From Rhodoferax sp. (lineage in GTDB: Bacteria > Pseudomonadota > Gammaproteobacteria > Burkholderiales > Burkholderiaceae_C), in contig JACKLK010000001.1 in assembly GCA_024236015.1 (NCBI GenBank), forward strand, positions 434,001-498,000: a stretch of 64,000 bases of DNA. Direction: 5' to 3'. Both the position numbers and the translations under genes were made by a program. Below the pieces are notes generated by a model. It was given only the letters and a program-made list of their open reading frames with translations, was not told the DNA's origin and did no database searches. This document shows, one piece after another, positions 9,111-17,403 of this stretch; position 1 is the stretch's first letter; every line of letters begins with the position of its first letter.

Positions 9111-10787
9111 ATGACTCTCAAGATCTGTGTGGCCCAACTGGATTTCGTCGTTGGTGACCTGACCGGCAATGCGCAAAAGATCATCGACGCGGCGCACGCC
9201 GCGTACCGGGATGGCGCGCGGCTGCTCCTGACCCCCGAATTGTCGATCTGCGGTTATGCGGCGGAAGACCTGTTCCTGCGGCCCGTGTTCATCCATGCCT
9301 GCGATGATGCCGTCAAATCGGTCGCGCACGCGCTCGCGGGGTTAAAGGACATGACCGTGGTGGTCGGCCATCCGGTGGGCGGCGGTACCCGCACGCGCTC
9401 GGTGTCGGTGCAAAAGCGCTACAACGCGGCCAGCGTGCTGCGCGAGGGCCACATCGTGCAGACCTATGCCAAGCGCGAGTTGCCCAACTACCAGGTGTTC
9501 GACGAGCGGCGTTATTTTGCGCCCGGCAATGGCGTATGCGTGTTCGAGGCCGGCGAGGGCGAGAGCCGCCTGCGCGTGGGGCTGCTGATCTGCGAGGACG
9601 CCTGGTACGAGGAGCCGGCCCGGCTGGCCCGGCAGGCGGGCGCGCAACTGCTGGCGGTGCTCAACGCCTCGCCGTTCCACGTCGGCAAGGGTTACGAGCG
9701 CGAGCAGATCATGCGCGAACGGGTGCTGGCCTGCGGCTTGCCGATGGTGTATGCCCATCTGGTCGGCGGCCAGGACGAAATGGTGTTCGAGGGGCATTCG
9801 TTTGCGCTGGCCGCCGACGGCGGGCTGGTCGGGCGGGCACTGAGTTTTCGCGAGCAGCTGTTCGAGGTCGCGGTGCGTGAGCAGGCGGGCGCATTGCAAC
9901 TGACGGCGGACGTGGCCCCGGTGCGCGAGGCCGATGCCGACCTGTGGGATGCGCTGGTGCTCGGCGTGCGCGACTACATCGGCAAGAACGGTTTTCCCGG
10001 TGCCATCCTCGGCCTGTCCGGCGGCATCGATTCGGCCCTGGTGCTGGCGATCGCGGTGGATGCACTGGGGGCGGACAAGGTGCGCACCGTGATGATGCCC
10101 TCGCCCTATACCGCCGACATCAGCTGGGTGGACGCGCGCGACATGGCGTCGCGCCTGGGCGTGCGGTACGACGAGATCTCGATCGTGCCGCAGTTCGAGG
10201 CATTCAGGACGGCGCTGGCGTCGGAGTTCGCCGGCCTGGCCGAGGACGCGACCGAAGAGAACATCCAGGCCCGCATCCGGGGCACGCTGCTGATGGCCTT
10301 GTCCAACAAATTCGGCTCCATCGTGCTGACGACCGGCAACAAGAGCGAACTGGCGACCGGCTATTGCACGTTGTACGGCGACATGGCCGGCGGTTTTGCC
10401 GTCATCAAGGACCTGGCCAAGACCACGGTCTACCGGCTGGCGCACTGGCGCAACCGGCACGACCCCTACGGCACCGGCGCGGCGCCGATTCCCGAGCGCA
10501 TCATCACCCGGCCTCCCAGTGCCGAACTGCGTCCCGAGCAGACCGACCAGGACAGCCTGCCGCCGTACGACATCCTGGACACGATCATCGAGCGCTACAT
10601 GGAGAACGACGAATCCATCGCCTCCATCGTGGCCAGCGGCATTGCGGCGGCCGACGTCGAACGCGTGACCCGGCTGATCAAGATCAACGAGTACAAGCGT
10701 CGCCAGGCGCCGATCGGCATCCGGGTGACGCACCGCAGCTTCGGCAAGGACTGGCGCTACCCGATCACCAGCAAGTTCCGGCAGTGA
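9111..10787 (+). CDS. nadE: Glutamine-dependent NAD+ synthetase
   Basis: NadE amidates nicotinic acid adenine dinucleotide to NAD+, using ammonia from glutamine and ATP. The 558-residue protein has two domains. The N-terminal nitrilase-type glutaminase has the triad Glu43 (TPELSICGY), Lys121 (YAKRELPNY) and Cys161 (LLICEDAW). The C-terminal synthetase (about 275 onward) has the ATP-pyrophosphatase P-loop SGGIDS at 303-308 and TTGNKSE. I start at the ATG at 9111, where the nitrilase fold begins (KICVAQLDF). The PII gene follows 142 bases downstream on the same strand. Confidence 0.96.
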   Translation: MTLKICVAQLDFVVGDLTGNAQKIIDAAHAAYRDGARLLLTPELSICGYAAEDLFLRPVFIHACDDAVKSVAHALAGLKDMTVVVGHPVGGGTRTRSVSVQKRYNAASVLREGHIVQTYAKRELPNYQVFDERRYFAPGNGVCVFEAGEGESRLRVGLLICEDAWYEEPARLARQAGAQLLAVLNASPFHVGKGYEREQIMRERVLACGLPMVYAHLVGGQDEMVFEGHSFALAADGGLVGRALSFREQLFEVAVREQAGALQLTADVAPVREADADLWDALVLGVRDYIGKNGFPGAILGLSGGIDSALVLAIAVDALGADKVRTVMMPSPYTADISWVDARDMASRLGVRYDEISIVPQFEAFRTALASEFAGLAEDATEENIQARIRGTLLMALSNKFGSIVLTTGNKSELATGYCTLYGDMAGGFAVIKDLAKTTVYRLAHWRNRHDPYGTGAAPIPERIITRPPSAELRPEQTDQDSLPPYDILDTIIERYMENDESIASIVASGIAAADVERVTRLIKINEYKRRQAPIGIRVTHRSFGKDWRYPITSKFRQ

Positions 10788-10929
10788 GCGCCGCGGCGCG
10801 GGCCCCGCTCCGGCTGGGGGCGTCGTAAATGGCGCTATCCTAGAGGGGTTGCAACCTGCCACCGGTGTGCGGCCCGATCCGGGTTGCGTCGTCACACGCT
10901 CCGGTGCGCATCTTGAAAGCCAGGCTCAT

Positions 10930-11268
10930 ATGAAACAGATCACCGCCATCATCAAACCGTTCAAGCTCGAGGAAGTGCGCGAGGCACTGGCCGAGTGCGG
11001 GGTCACCGGCCTGACGGTGAGCGAGGTCAAGGGTTTCGGCCGCCAGAAGGGCCATACCGAGTTGTACCGGGGCGCCGAATACGTCGTCGATTTCCTGCCC
11101 AAGGTCAAGGTCGAGGTGGTCGTGCGCACCGAAGACGTCGAACCCTGCGTGGATGCGATCGTCAAGGCCGCGCGTACCGGCAAGATCGGCGACGGCAAGA
11201 TCTTCGTGACCGCCGTCGAGCGTACGGTGCGGATCCGTACCGGCGAAGAAGACGAAACCGCGATCTGA
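10930..11268 (+). CDS. glnB: Nitrogen regulatory protein P-II
   Basis: PII is the trimeric signal protein that reports 2-oxoglutarate, ATP/ADP and, through uridylylation, glutamine status to glutamine synthetase control, NtrB and AmtB. The 112-residue product is full length. The T-loop motif RGAEYVVDFLPK contains the uridylylation tyrosine (Tyr51), and the C-terminal signature TGKIGDGKIFV plus RTGEED are intact. The ATG at 10930 gives the canonical KQITAIIKPFK N-terminus. No amtB is adjacent, which favours GlnB over GlnK, but the two paralogues cannot be separated firmly by sequence alone. Confidence 0.93.
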   Translation: MKQITAIIKPFKLEEVREALAECGVTGLTVSEVKGFGRQKGHTELYRGAEYVVDFLPKVKVEVVVRTEDVEPCVDAIVKAARTGKIGDGKIFVTAVERTVRIRTGEEDETAI

Positions 11269-11325
11269 TCGTCGCACCAGCGCCGCTGCGCCGTGTCGCG
11301 CTGGGCCGTGCCGGCCGGGCGGGTG

Positions 11326-11937
11326 TCAGATCGCCTGCAGGCGGTCGGCGCCGGGCAGGCCGGCAGCCTGCACCAGGGCCGGCAGCAACTCGCCGGGTTC
11401 GGTTCCGACGCGCACCAGGTTCATCTGCCAGTCGTTCATGAACTGCTGGTCCACGCTGCTGCGCAGGAATGCCAGCAGCGCATCGAAGTAGCCGGCGCTG
11501 TTGAGAATGCCGATCGGCTTGTCGTGGTAGCCGAGCTGGCGCCAGGTCCAGGTCTCGAACAGTTCCTCGAAGGTGCCGATGCCGCCGGCCAGCGCCAGGA
11601 ACACGTCGGCGCGCTCGGCCATCATGCGCTTGCGTTCGTGCATGGTGTCGACCACGTGCAGTTCGGTACATGCCCGGTGGGCGACCTCCTGGTTGACCAG
11701 GGCCTCGGGGATCACGCCGACGACCGTGCCGCCGGACTCCAGGGTGGCGTCGGCCACCATGCCCATCAGGCCGTTGCGGCCGCCGCCGTAGATCAGCCGG
11801 CCTCCATGGCTGCCGATCCACCGGCCGGTGGCGCGCGCATGTTCGGCGTGCAGCTCTGAGCGGCCCGGCCGCGACCCGCAATAGACGCAGACCGAAAAGG
11901 CCGGTGGCGCGCGCATGGTGTCGTCCGGCGCCGGCAT
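11326..11937 (-). CDS. LOG family protein (TIGR00730), probable nucleoside 5'-monophosphate phosphoribohydrolase
   Basis: A 203-residue Rossmann-fold protein of the lysine-decarboxylase-like LOG family; characterised members release the base from cytokinin riboside 5'-monophosphates or AMP. The GGGRNGLMG phosphate-binding motif and MHERKR are present. The signature usually read as PGGxGTxxE is here AGGIGTFEE, so the conserved first Pro is Ala while the Gly, Thr and catalytic Glu remain. The ATG at 11937 overlaps the dgkA stop as TGATG, implying translational coupling; a later Met at 11916 is the alternative start. It is the last gene of the six-gene sigma-factor operon. Confidence 0.85.
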   Translation of the reverse strand: MPAPDDTMRAPPAFSVCVYCGSRPGRSELHAEHARATGRWIGSHGGRLIYGGGRNGLMGMVADATLESGGTVVGVIPEALVNQEVAHRACTELHVVDTMHERKRMMAERADVFLALAGGIGTFEELFETWTWRQLGYHDKPIGILNSAGYFDALLAFLRSSVDQQFMNDWQMNLVRVGTEPGELLPALVQAAGLPGADRLQAI

Positions 11938-12425
11938 CAGGCGCCCCACCGATGCCACAGGGCGCTCGCCCAGATGGCGATGCATAGCAGCAGGCTCAGC
12001 AGCACCGCGGCGCTGCCCAGGTCCTTGGCCCGCTTGGACAGCAGGTGCCATTGCAGGCCGACCCGGTCGATCGAAGCCTCGATGCCCGAATTGAGCAACT
12101 CGACGATCAGCACCAGCAGCACGGAGCCGGCCAGCAGCGCGCATTCGACCCAGCTCTGGCCCACCCACAACGACAGCGGCAGCAGCACGATGGCGGCGAT
12201 CGCCTCCTGCCGGAACGCGGTCTCGGTCCAGCCGGCGCGCAGCCCGGCGATCGAATACAGCGTGGCGTGCCACATGCGATGCAGGCCGGTACGACTTTTC
12301 TGCGGGTTGCTGTCGGCGGCCGGCTCCGGGTGGGGCGATTGCGGGGATGGCATGGCGGCATTGTCGTGCAGCGCGGCTGCATCGGCGCCGACGTGCGCAT
12401 CGGCGGCGCTCGGCGCGGGGTTCAT
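11937..12425 (-). CDS. dgkA: Diacylglycerol kinase (DgkA family)
   Basis: DgkA is a small inner-membrane kinase that recycles diacylglycerol to phosphatidic acid. The 162-residue product has a 45-residue polar N-terminal extension, then the family core: AFRQEA, IVELLNSGIEASIDR (the catalytic and Mg-binding helix) and AKDLGSAAV, with three transmembrane helices. The core is standard length and the extension is longer than in E. coli. It sits 11 bases after the RDD-family gene and overlaps the LOG gene by one base, so it belongs to the same transcript. Confidence 0.93.
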   Translation of the reverse strand: MNPAPSAADAHVGADAAALHDNAAMPSPQSPHPEPAADSNPQKSRTGLHRMWHATLYSIAGLRAGWTETAFRQEAIAAIVLLPLSLWVGQSWVECALLAGSVLLVLIVELLNSGIEASIDRVGLQWHLLSKRAKDLGSAAVLLSLLLCIAIWASALWHRWGA

Positions 12426-12436
12426 GATCGGGGGCC

Positions 12437-13003
12437 TCAGCGTTTCGGCACCCGGGCACGGGTGACGAGCCGCGTGCCGGCGATGGCATCGTGCCAGAAC
12501 TGCCCTTGCGGATGAAAGCGACTCAGCAGCGCCCAGACCGCGACCCAGCCGAACACGATGACCGTGGTCTCGCCGCCGTTCAGGTGATAGGGCGCCACGG
12601 CCGCCAGCGGCGGCAGGAACCACAACCAGCTCGCCAGGTAGCGCAGCAGTGCGCGCGGCTGCGAGATGGACCGGCCGGCGCGGTCGACCACGGCGATATC
12701 CCATGTCTTCATGGCCAGCGTCTGGCCGCGGGCCCAGAACCAGGTGAAATAGATGCCGAACACGACGAACAGGAAGGCCTGCAATGCATGCCGGTTGTCC
12801 ATGGCGTTGCGGGTCTGGCTCAAGGTGCCGAACAGGTAGCCGGCAATGAACACGACGCCGAACAACAGCATGCCTTCGTACAACCAGCATGCCATGCGGC
12901 GCATCAGCGGGGGGGTATTCGGCGGGGGAGGGTTCGTGCCCGGTTCCGGGGGGGCGGCAGGCGTGGCCTGGGTCGATCGGGATGGGATGTCGTGCTCGCT
13001 CAT
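12437..13003 (-). CDS. RDD family integral membrane protein
   Basis: A 188-residue membrane protein with a Pro-rich N-terminal tail of about 33 residues and then an RDD domain: RRMACWLYEGMLLFGVVF opens the first helix, with the helix-flanking KTWDIAVVDRAGR and a C-terminal FHPQGQFWHDAIAGTRLV segment. Four hydrophobic stretches are apparent. The first conserved Arg of the RDD name is present, while the Asp positions are partly replaced. Function of RDD proteins is mostly unknown, with some acting as ion antiporters. Its ATG overlaps the upstream stop as ATGA. Confidence 0.82.
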   Translation of the reverse strand: MSEHDIPSRSTQATPAAPPEPGTNPPPPNTPPLMRRMACWLYEGMLLFGVVFIAGYLFGTLSQTRNAMDNRHALQAFLFVVFGIYFTWFWARGQTLAMKTWDIAVVDRAGRSISQPRALLRYLASWLWFLPPLAAVAPYHLNGGETTVIVFGWVAVWALLSRFHPQGQFWHDAIAGTRLVTRARVPKR

Positions 13004-13650
13004 GGACTGGTGGTCGGGGTTGTCGTGACGGCGGGGTCCGGCGCGGCGGAGGCAGGTTTTGTCGGGGACCGGGCTGCCGCGGACGCGGCGTCGGAGCGGG
13101 TGACCGGCACGGCGGCGAGTTTGCCGGTCGATCGTTGCGTGACCGCCGGGGCCGCTCCGACGGTCGGCCGGCTGCCCGCCTGCCGCGCCAGCTGCTCCTT
13201 CTGGGCCGGACTCAGCGCCTGGTAGGCCTCCCACTGCGCCTTGCGCTCGTCGACGGACAAGGTGCGGATCTCGGCAAAGTTCAGCCGGGCCCGGTTGCGC
13301 TCGACGTTGCTCAGTGCCGCCCATTCGCGCATGCGACCGTGCAAGGTGCTCTGTTCGGCGGGAGTCAACCGGTCGAAATCGGCCGACAGCGCAATCCACT
13401 TGCGTTTGCGGTTCGGGCCGATCTGGTTCCAGACCGGAGCCAGGGGTTGCAGCGCCGCCTGTTGCCGAGCGCTGAGCCGGCTCCACGCCAAAGCGCTGTC
13501 GGCGGGCTGCGCAGAAGGTTCCGGCGTCCGGGCCCGGGTCGCGGCCTGGGCCGCTGCCGGGCCGGCCGCCAGCGCGAGCACGAGTGCCAGCAGACCGCAC
13601 AGCAGGCGGCCGGTGTATGTGGCGACGGGTGGGCAAGGCAAGGTGGGCAT
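13000..13650 (-). CDS. DUF3106 domain protein, exported
   Basis: A 216-residue protein with a signal peptide (hydrophobic stretch about residues 15-34, ending AAGPAAAQA). It then has the DUF3106 core rich in W, L and short charged helices, as in LSARQQAALQPLAPVW, RKRKWIALSADF, LTPAEQSTLHGRMREWA and LSPAQKEQ. The last 70 residues are an Ala/Pro/Thr-rich tail. It is probably periplasmic. No function is known. Its fixed position between DUF3619 and RDD genes suggests a part in an envelope-linked sigma regulon; that is inference. ATGA overlap with the RDD gene. Confidence 0.8.
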   Translation of the reverse strand: MPTLPCPPVATYTGRLLCGLLALVLALAAGPAAAQAATRARTPEPSAQPADSALAWSRLSARQQAALQPLAPVWNQIGPNRKRKWIALSADFDRLTPAEQSTLHGRMREWAALSNVERNRARLNFAEIRTLSVDERKAQWEAYQALSPAQKEQLARQAGSRPTVGAAPAVTQRSTGKLAAVPVTRSDAASAAARSPTKPASAAPDPAVTTTPTTSP

Positions 13651-13658
13651 GGGCCTGG

Positions 13659-14096
13659 TCAACGGGCCTCGGCGCGGTTGACGCGCAGGAACTGCAGGAA
13701 ACCCGGATCGGCGTACGCCGCCGGCGGCAGGTCGTCGAGCAGCAGGGCGGCATCCACCTTGGCGACTTCGCGAGCCGCTTTGTCGTCCATCGCCTGGTCG
13801 ATGGCCACCAGGCCGACCACCAGCGCCAGCATCGGCACGACCGAGAGCATGCGCGGCCACCAGCGGGGCTCCTGGCCGGCCTGACCCAGCACGGCGCCAC
13901 TGCCCGAGGACAACACGATGTCGGCCGCCGGCCTGCGCTCCGGCTTGCGCCGCGCCAGCGCCTGCATCCGGGCGTGGCGCAGGCGTTCGCCGATGTCGTG
14001 CGGGACCGCGTCGCTGCCATCGGACAAGCGGGCAGCAATTTTCAGTCCCAGCCGGTCCTCGAGGTGCTCGATGGGCTGGTGGCGAGATTGGCTCAT
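13659..14096 (-). CDS. DUF3619 family protein, candidate anti-sigma partner
   Basis: A 145-residue protein with a cytoplasmic N-terminal half (about 1-80, including DRLGLKIAARLSDGSDAVPHD and RLRHARMQAL), one transmembrane helix (about 83-100, MLSVVPMLALVVGLVAI) and a short outer C-terminal part. This single-span topology, and its ATGA overlap with the upstream sigma-factor gene, fit a membrane-bound anti-sigma or sensor protein. DUF3619 itself has no established role, so the anti-sigma idea is inference from topology and gene order. Confidence 0.8.
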   Translation of the reverse strand: MSQSRHQPIEHLEDRLGLKIAARLSDGSDAVPHDIGERLRHARMQALARRKPERRPAADIVLSSGSGAVLGQAGQEPRWWPRMLSVVPMLALVVGLVAIDQAMDDKAAREVAKVDAALLLDDLPPAAYADPGFLQFLRVNRAEAR

Positions 14097-14659
14097 ATGG
14101 TGATCCCCCTGGCGCGCAGTGCGCGGGCCAGCGCCTGCACGGCGCGCGAACAATGCGTCTTGACGCTGCCTTCCGAGCATCCCATGGCCTGGGCTGTCTC
14201 GGTGACATCCATTTCCTCCCAATAACGCATCAGGAAGGCTTCCCGTTGACGATGCGGCAACAGTTGGATCTCGGTTTCGATCTCCCGCAGGGTCTGGGCT
14301 CTTTGCGTGGCGTCCTGCGCACTCTCGCCCTGGCGCGATGTGTCGCTGTCGGACAAGATGTCGAGCAGGTCGAAGTCACCGTCGTCGTCGGGGGATTCGA
14401 AGTCGCCGATATTCGAGAACAGGGCATTGCGGGTCTTGGTGCGCCGGAACCAGTCGAGCGTGCAATTGGACAGGATGCGCTGGAACAGCATCGGCAACTC
14501 GGAGGCCGGCTTGTCGCCGTAACTCTCGGCCAGCTTCATCATGCTGTCCTGCACGATGTCCAGTGCCGACTCCTCGTTGCGCACATGGTAGAGCGAGCGC
14601 TTGAACGCCCGGGTCTCGACGCTCTTCAGGAAATCGGACAGTTCTTGTTCTGTTGCCAA
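14093..14659 (-). CDS. RNA polymerase sigma factor, ECF-like
   Basis: A 188-residue sigma-70 family protein of ECF size. Region 2 contains RNEESALDIVQDSMMKLAE and LFQRILSNCTLDWFRR; region 4 contains LLPHRQREAFLMRYWEEMDVTETAQAMGCSEGSVKTH, a clear helix-turn-helix. An acidic linker (DFESPDDDGDFD) joins them. I chose the TTG at 14659, which gives the N-terminus LATEQELSDFLKSVE, because upstream in-frame sequence is low-complexity and basic. There is no strong ribosome-binding site for either choice. It leads an operon with DUF3619, DUF3106, RDD, dgkA and LOG genes, with ATGA overlaps between the first members. Confidence 0.85.
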   Translation of the reverse strand: MATEQELSDFLKSVETRAFKRSLYHVRNEESALDIVQDSMMKLAESYGDKPASELPMLFQRILSNCTLDWFRRTKTRNALFSNIGDFESPDDDGDFDLLDILSDSDTSRQGESAQDATQRAQTLREIETEIQLLPHRQREAFLMRYWEEMDVTETAQAMGCSEGSVKTHCSRAVQALARALRARGITI

Positions 14660-14948
14660 GGGATACCGGTTGCGGTGAGAGCGGCGGGGCACGGGCTTGC
14701 GAGGCCTGCCAGGCGCACGACGGCGACGATTATGGCACCGGGCCGCCGAGATTTTCTGTCGCAGCGCGCATTTGGGCGTTCCGCGGTGCGATAATCCGCG
14801 TTGCAATTCAAATGGCAAACGGGTCATGGTCTGGCGCATTATTGGTTGCGCCTGTGGCTTTGGCCTCAAGTTCCGACGCGACGTCACGAGCGTTTGCGAA
14901 GGAGCACCCAAGGTCTTTCGTCAGAGAAATTCACAAAGGTTCATCATC

Positions 14949-16748
14949 ATGGAAATATCCAAGGCCGAAATCAGTTCGGCGGCCGCGGCGAGCGCGACCA
15001 CCCCCAAAACCTCTTCCGCACCCGCAGCCCTGGAGCTGCGTGGAGCCGAAATCCTGGTCAAGGCCCTGCAGGCCGAAGACGTGAAGTTCATCTGGGGCTA
15101 CCCGGGTGGCGCGGTGCTGCACATCTACGACGCGTTCTACAAGCAGGACACCATCCAGCACGTGCTGGTGCGCCATGAGCAGGCGGCGGTCCATGCGGCC
15201 GACGGATATGCCCGTGCCACCGGCGACGTCGGCGTGGCGCTGGTGACCTCCGGCCCGGGCGTGACGAATGCCGTGACCGGCATTGCGACGGCCTACATGG
15301 ACAGCATCCCGATGGTGATCATCACCGGCCAGGTGCCGACCGCGGCGATCGGCCTCGATGCGTTCCAGGAGTGCGACACGGTGGGCATCACGCGGCCCAT
15401 CGTCAAGCACAACTTCCTGGTCAAGGACGCGCGCGACATCGCCGATGTGATGAAAAAGGCGTTCCACATCGCGCGCACCGGTCGCCCGGGCCCTGTCGTG
15501 GTCGACATTCCGAAGGACGTCTCCTTCAAGATGGTGCCCTACCACGGCTATCCCAAGACCGTCGAGATGCGCTCGTACAACCCGGTGCGCAAGGGCCATG
15601 GCGGCCAGATCCGCAAGGCGCTGCAGCTGCTGCTCACGGCCAAGCGGCCGTACATCTACACCGGTGGCGGCGTGTTGCTGAGCAATGCCTCCACCGAGTT
15701 GCGCGCGCTGGTCGACATGCTGGGTTATCCGGTGACCAACACGCTGATGGGTCTGGGTGCCTACCCGGCCAGCGACCGGAAGTTCCTCGGCATGCTGGGC
15801 ATGCACGGCACGATCGAGGCCAACAATGCGATGCAGAACTGCGACGTGTTGCTGGCCGTGGGCGCACGTTTCGATGACCGGGTGATCGGCAACCCCAAGC
15901 ATTTCGCGCAGAACGAACGCAAGATCATCCATATCGACATCGATCCGTCGAGCATCTCCAAGCGGGTCAAGGTCGATATTCCCATCGTCGGCGACGTCAA
16001 GGACGTGCTGACCGAGATGCTGAGCATGATCCGCGAGAATCCGCTGCGGCCGGATGCGGATGCGCTCGGGGCCTGGTGGAGCACGATCGAGGAATGGCGG
16101 GCGCGCGACTGCCTGCGCTTCGACATGGGCAAGGGCGACGTCATCAAGCCGCAGCACGTGTTGCAGACCTTGTGGGGCATGACCAAGGACACCGAGACCT
16201 ACATCACGTCCGACGTCGGGCAGCACCAGATGTGGGCGGCGCAGTATTACCGCTTCGACGAGCCGCGGCGCTGGATCAACTCCGGCGGCCTGGGCACGAT
16301 GGGTGTGGGTATTCCGTATGCCATGGGCATCAAGCTGGCCAAGCCCGACGCCGAGGTGTTCTGCGTCACCGGCGAAGGTTCGGTGCAGATGTGCATCCAG
16401 GAACTGTCGACCTGCCTGCAGTACAACACGCCGATCAAGATCGTGTCGCTGAACAACCGCTACCTGGGCATGGTGCGCCAATGGCAGGAACTCGACTACG
16501 AGGGACGCTACAGCCACAGCTACATGGACGCCTTGCCCAATTTCGTCAAGCTTGCCGAGGCCTACGGCCATGTCGGCATGCTGATCGAAAAGCCGGGCGA
16601 CGTGGAGGGCGCGCTGCGCGAGGCGCGCAAGCTCAAGGACCGCACGGTCTTCATGGATTTCCGTACCGACCCCACCGAGAACGTGTTCCCGATGGTCAAG
16701 GCCGGCATGGGCATCACCGAAATGCTGCTGGGATCAGAGGAGCTGTAA
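14949..16748 (+). CDS. ilvB: Acetolactate synthase, large catalytic subunit
   Basis: The large subunit of acetohydroxyacid synthase condenses pyruvate with pyruvate or 2-ketobutyrate, using ThDP and FAD, in valine/leucine/isoleucine synthesis. The 599-residue protein has a 35-residue Ala/Ser/Thr-rich extension and then the family core: the catalytic Glu in RHEQAAVHAADGYAR, the ThDP pyrophosphate motif written GEGSVQMCIQEL rather than the usual GDGS, ending at NNRYLG. The start at 14949 is preceded only by a weak AAAGG. It is followed by its regulatory subunit ilvN 140 bases downstream. No Ile/Val/Leu-rich leader peptide was found in the 289 bases upstream. Confidence 0.96.
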   Translation: MEISKAEISSAAAASATTPKTSSAPAALELRGAEILVKALQAEDVKFIWGYPGGAVLHIYDAFYKQDTIQHVLVRHEQAAVHAADGYARATGDVGVALVTSGPGVTNAVTGIATAYMDSIPMVIITGQVPTAAIGLDAFQECDTVGITRPIVKHNFLVKDARDIADVMKKAFHIARTGRPGPVVVDIPKDVSFKMVPYHGYPKTVEMRSYNPVRKGHGGQIRKALQLLLTAKRPYIYTGGGVLLSNASTELRALVDMLGYPVTNTLMGLGAYPASDRKFLGMLGMHGTIEANNAMQNCDVLLAVGARFDDRVIGNPKHFAQNERKIIHIDIDPSSISKRVKVDIPIVGDVKDVLTEMLSMIRENPLRPDADALGAWWSTIEEWRARDCLRFDMGKGDVIKPQHVLQTLWGMTKDTETYITSDVGQHQMWAAQYYRFDEPRRWINSGGLGTMGVGIPYAMGIKLAKPDAEVFCVTGEGSVQMCIQELSTCLQYNTPIKIVSLNNRYLGMVRQWQELDYEGRYSHSYMDALPNFVKLAEAYGHVGMLIEKPGDVEGALREARKLKDRTVFMDFRTDPTENVFPMVKAGMGITEMLLGSEEL

Positions 16749-16888
16749 CCACCTTTCGATCCCGACGCGCCCACCCCCGGCATATCGCCGGCCCGTGCAG
16801 CGCGTTCCCACCATCCGATGCATCTATTGCTTGCCAAGCCGGGTCGTTACCGCGACCCGGGGAGGGCGGCGAAAAGAGGAATCCATTC

Positions 16889-17380
16889 ATGAAACACATC
16901 ATTGCTGTCTTGCTCGAGAACACGCCCGGGGCCCTGTCCCGCGTGGTCGGGCTTTTTTCCGCGCGCGGCTACAACATCGAGTCGCTGACGGTGGCGCCCA
17001 CCGAAGATGCCAGTCTGTCGCGCATGACGATACAGACCACCGGCTCCGACGACGTGATCGAACAGATCACCAAGCACCTGAACCGCCTGATCGAGGTGGT
17101 CAAGGTCGTGGACCTGACGGAGGGCGCCTATACCGAGCGCGAACTCATGATGGTCAAGGTGCGCGCGGTCGGCAAGGAGCGCGAAGAGATGAAACGCATG
17201 GCCGACATCTTCCGGGGGCGCATCATCGACGTCACCGAGAAGAGCTACACCATCGAGTTGACCGGTGTGCAGTCGAAGAACGACGCCTTCCTCGAGGCGA
17301 TCGAACGCAGTGCGATTCTGGAAACAGTGAGGACCGGATCGAGCGGGATTGGCCGCGGCGAACGGATTTTGCGGGTCTGA
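16889..17380 (+). CDS. ilvN: Acetolactate synthase, small regulatory subunit
   Basis: The small subunit stimulates acetohydroxyacid synthase and makes it sensitive to valine. The 163-residue length matches the IlvH/IlvN class. The N-terminal ACT domain starts HIIAVLLENTPGALSRVVGLFSARGYNIES, with TVAPTEDASLSRMTI next. The second half, AILETVRTGSSGIGRGERILRV at the end, is the conserved C-terminal domain. An AAGAGGAA ribosome-binding site precedes the ATG at 16889. The ilvC gene follows 23 bases downstream. Confidence 0.96.
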   Translation: MKHIIAVLLENTPGALSRVVGLFSARGYNIESLTVAPTEDASLSRMTIQTTGSDDVIEQITKHLNRLIEVVKVVDLTEGAYTERELMMVKVRAVGKEREEMKRMADIFRGRIIDVTEKSYTIELTGVQSKNDAFLEAIERSAILETVRTGSSGIGRGERILRV

Positions 17381-17403
17381 ACGACCAATTTAGGAGAAAA
17401 GAA

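Noticed and set aside
14660..14948. Leader-peptide attenuator for ilvB
   Set aside because: A short ATG frame exists at 14826 but has few Ile/Val/Leu codons, stays in frame with ilvB, and no terminator hairpin with U tail follows.
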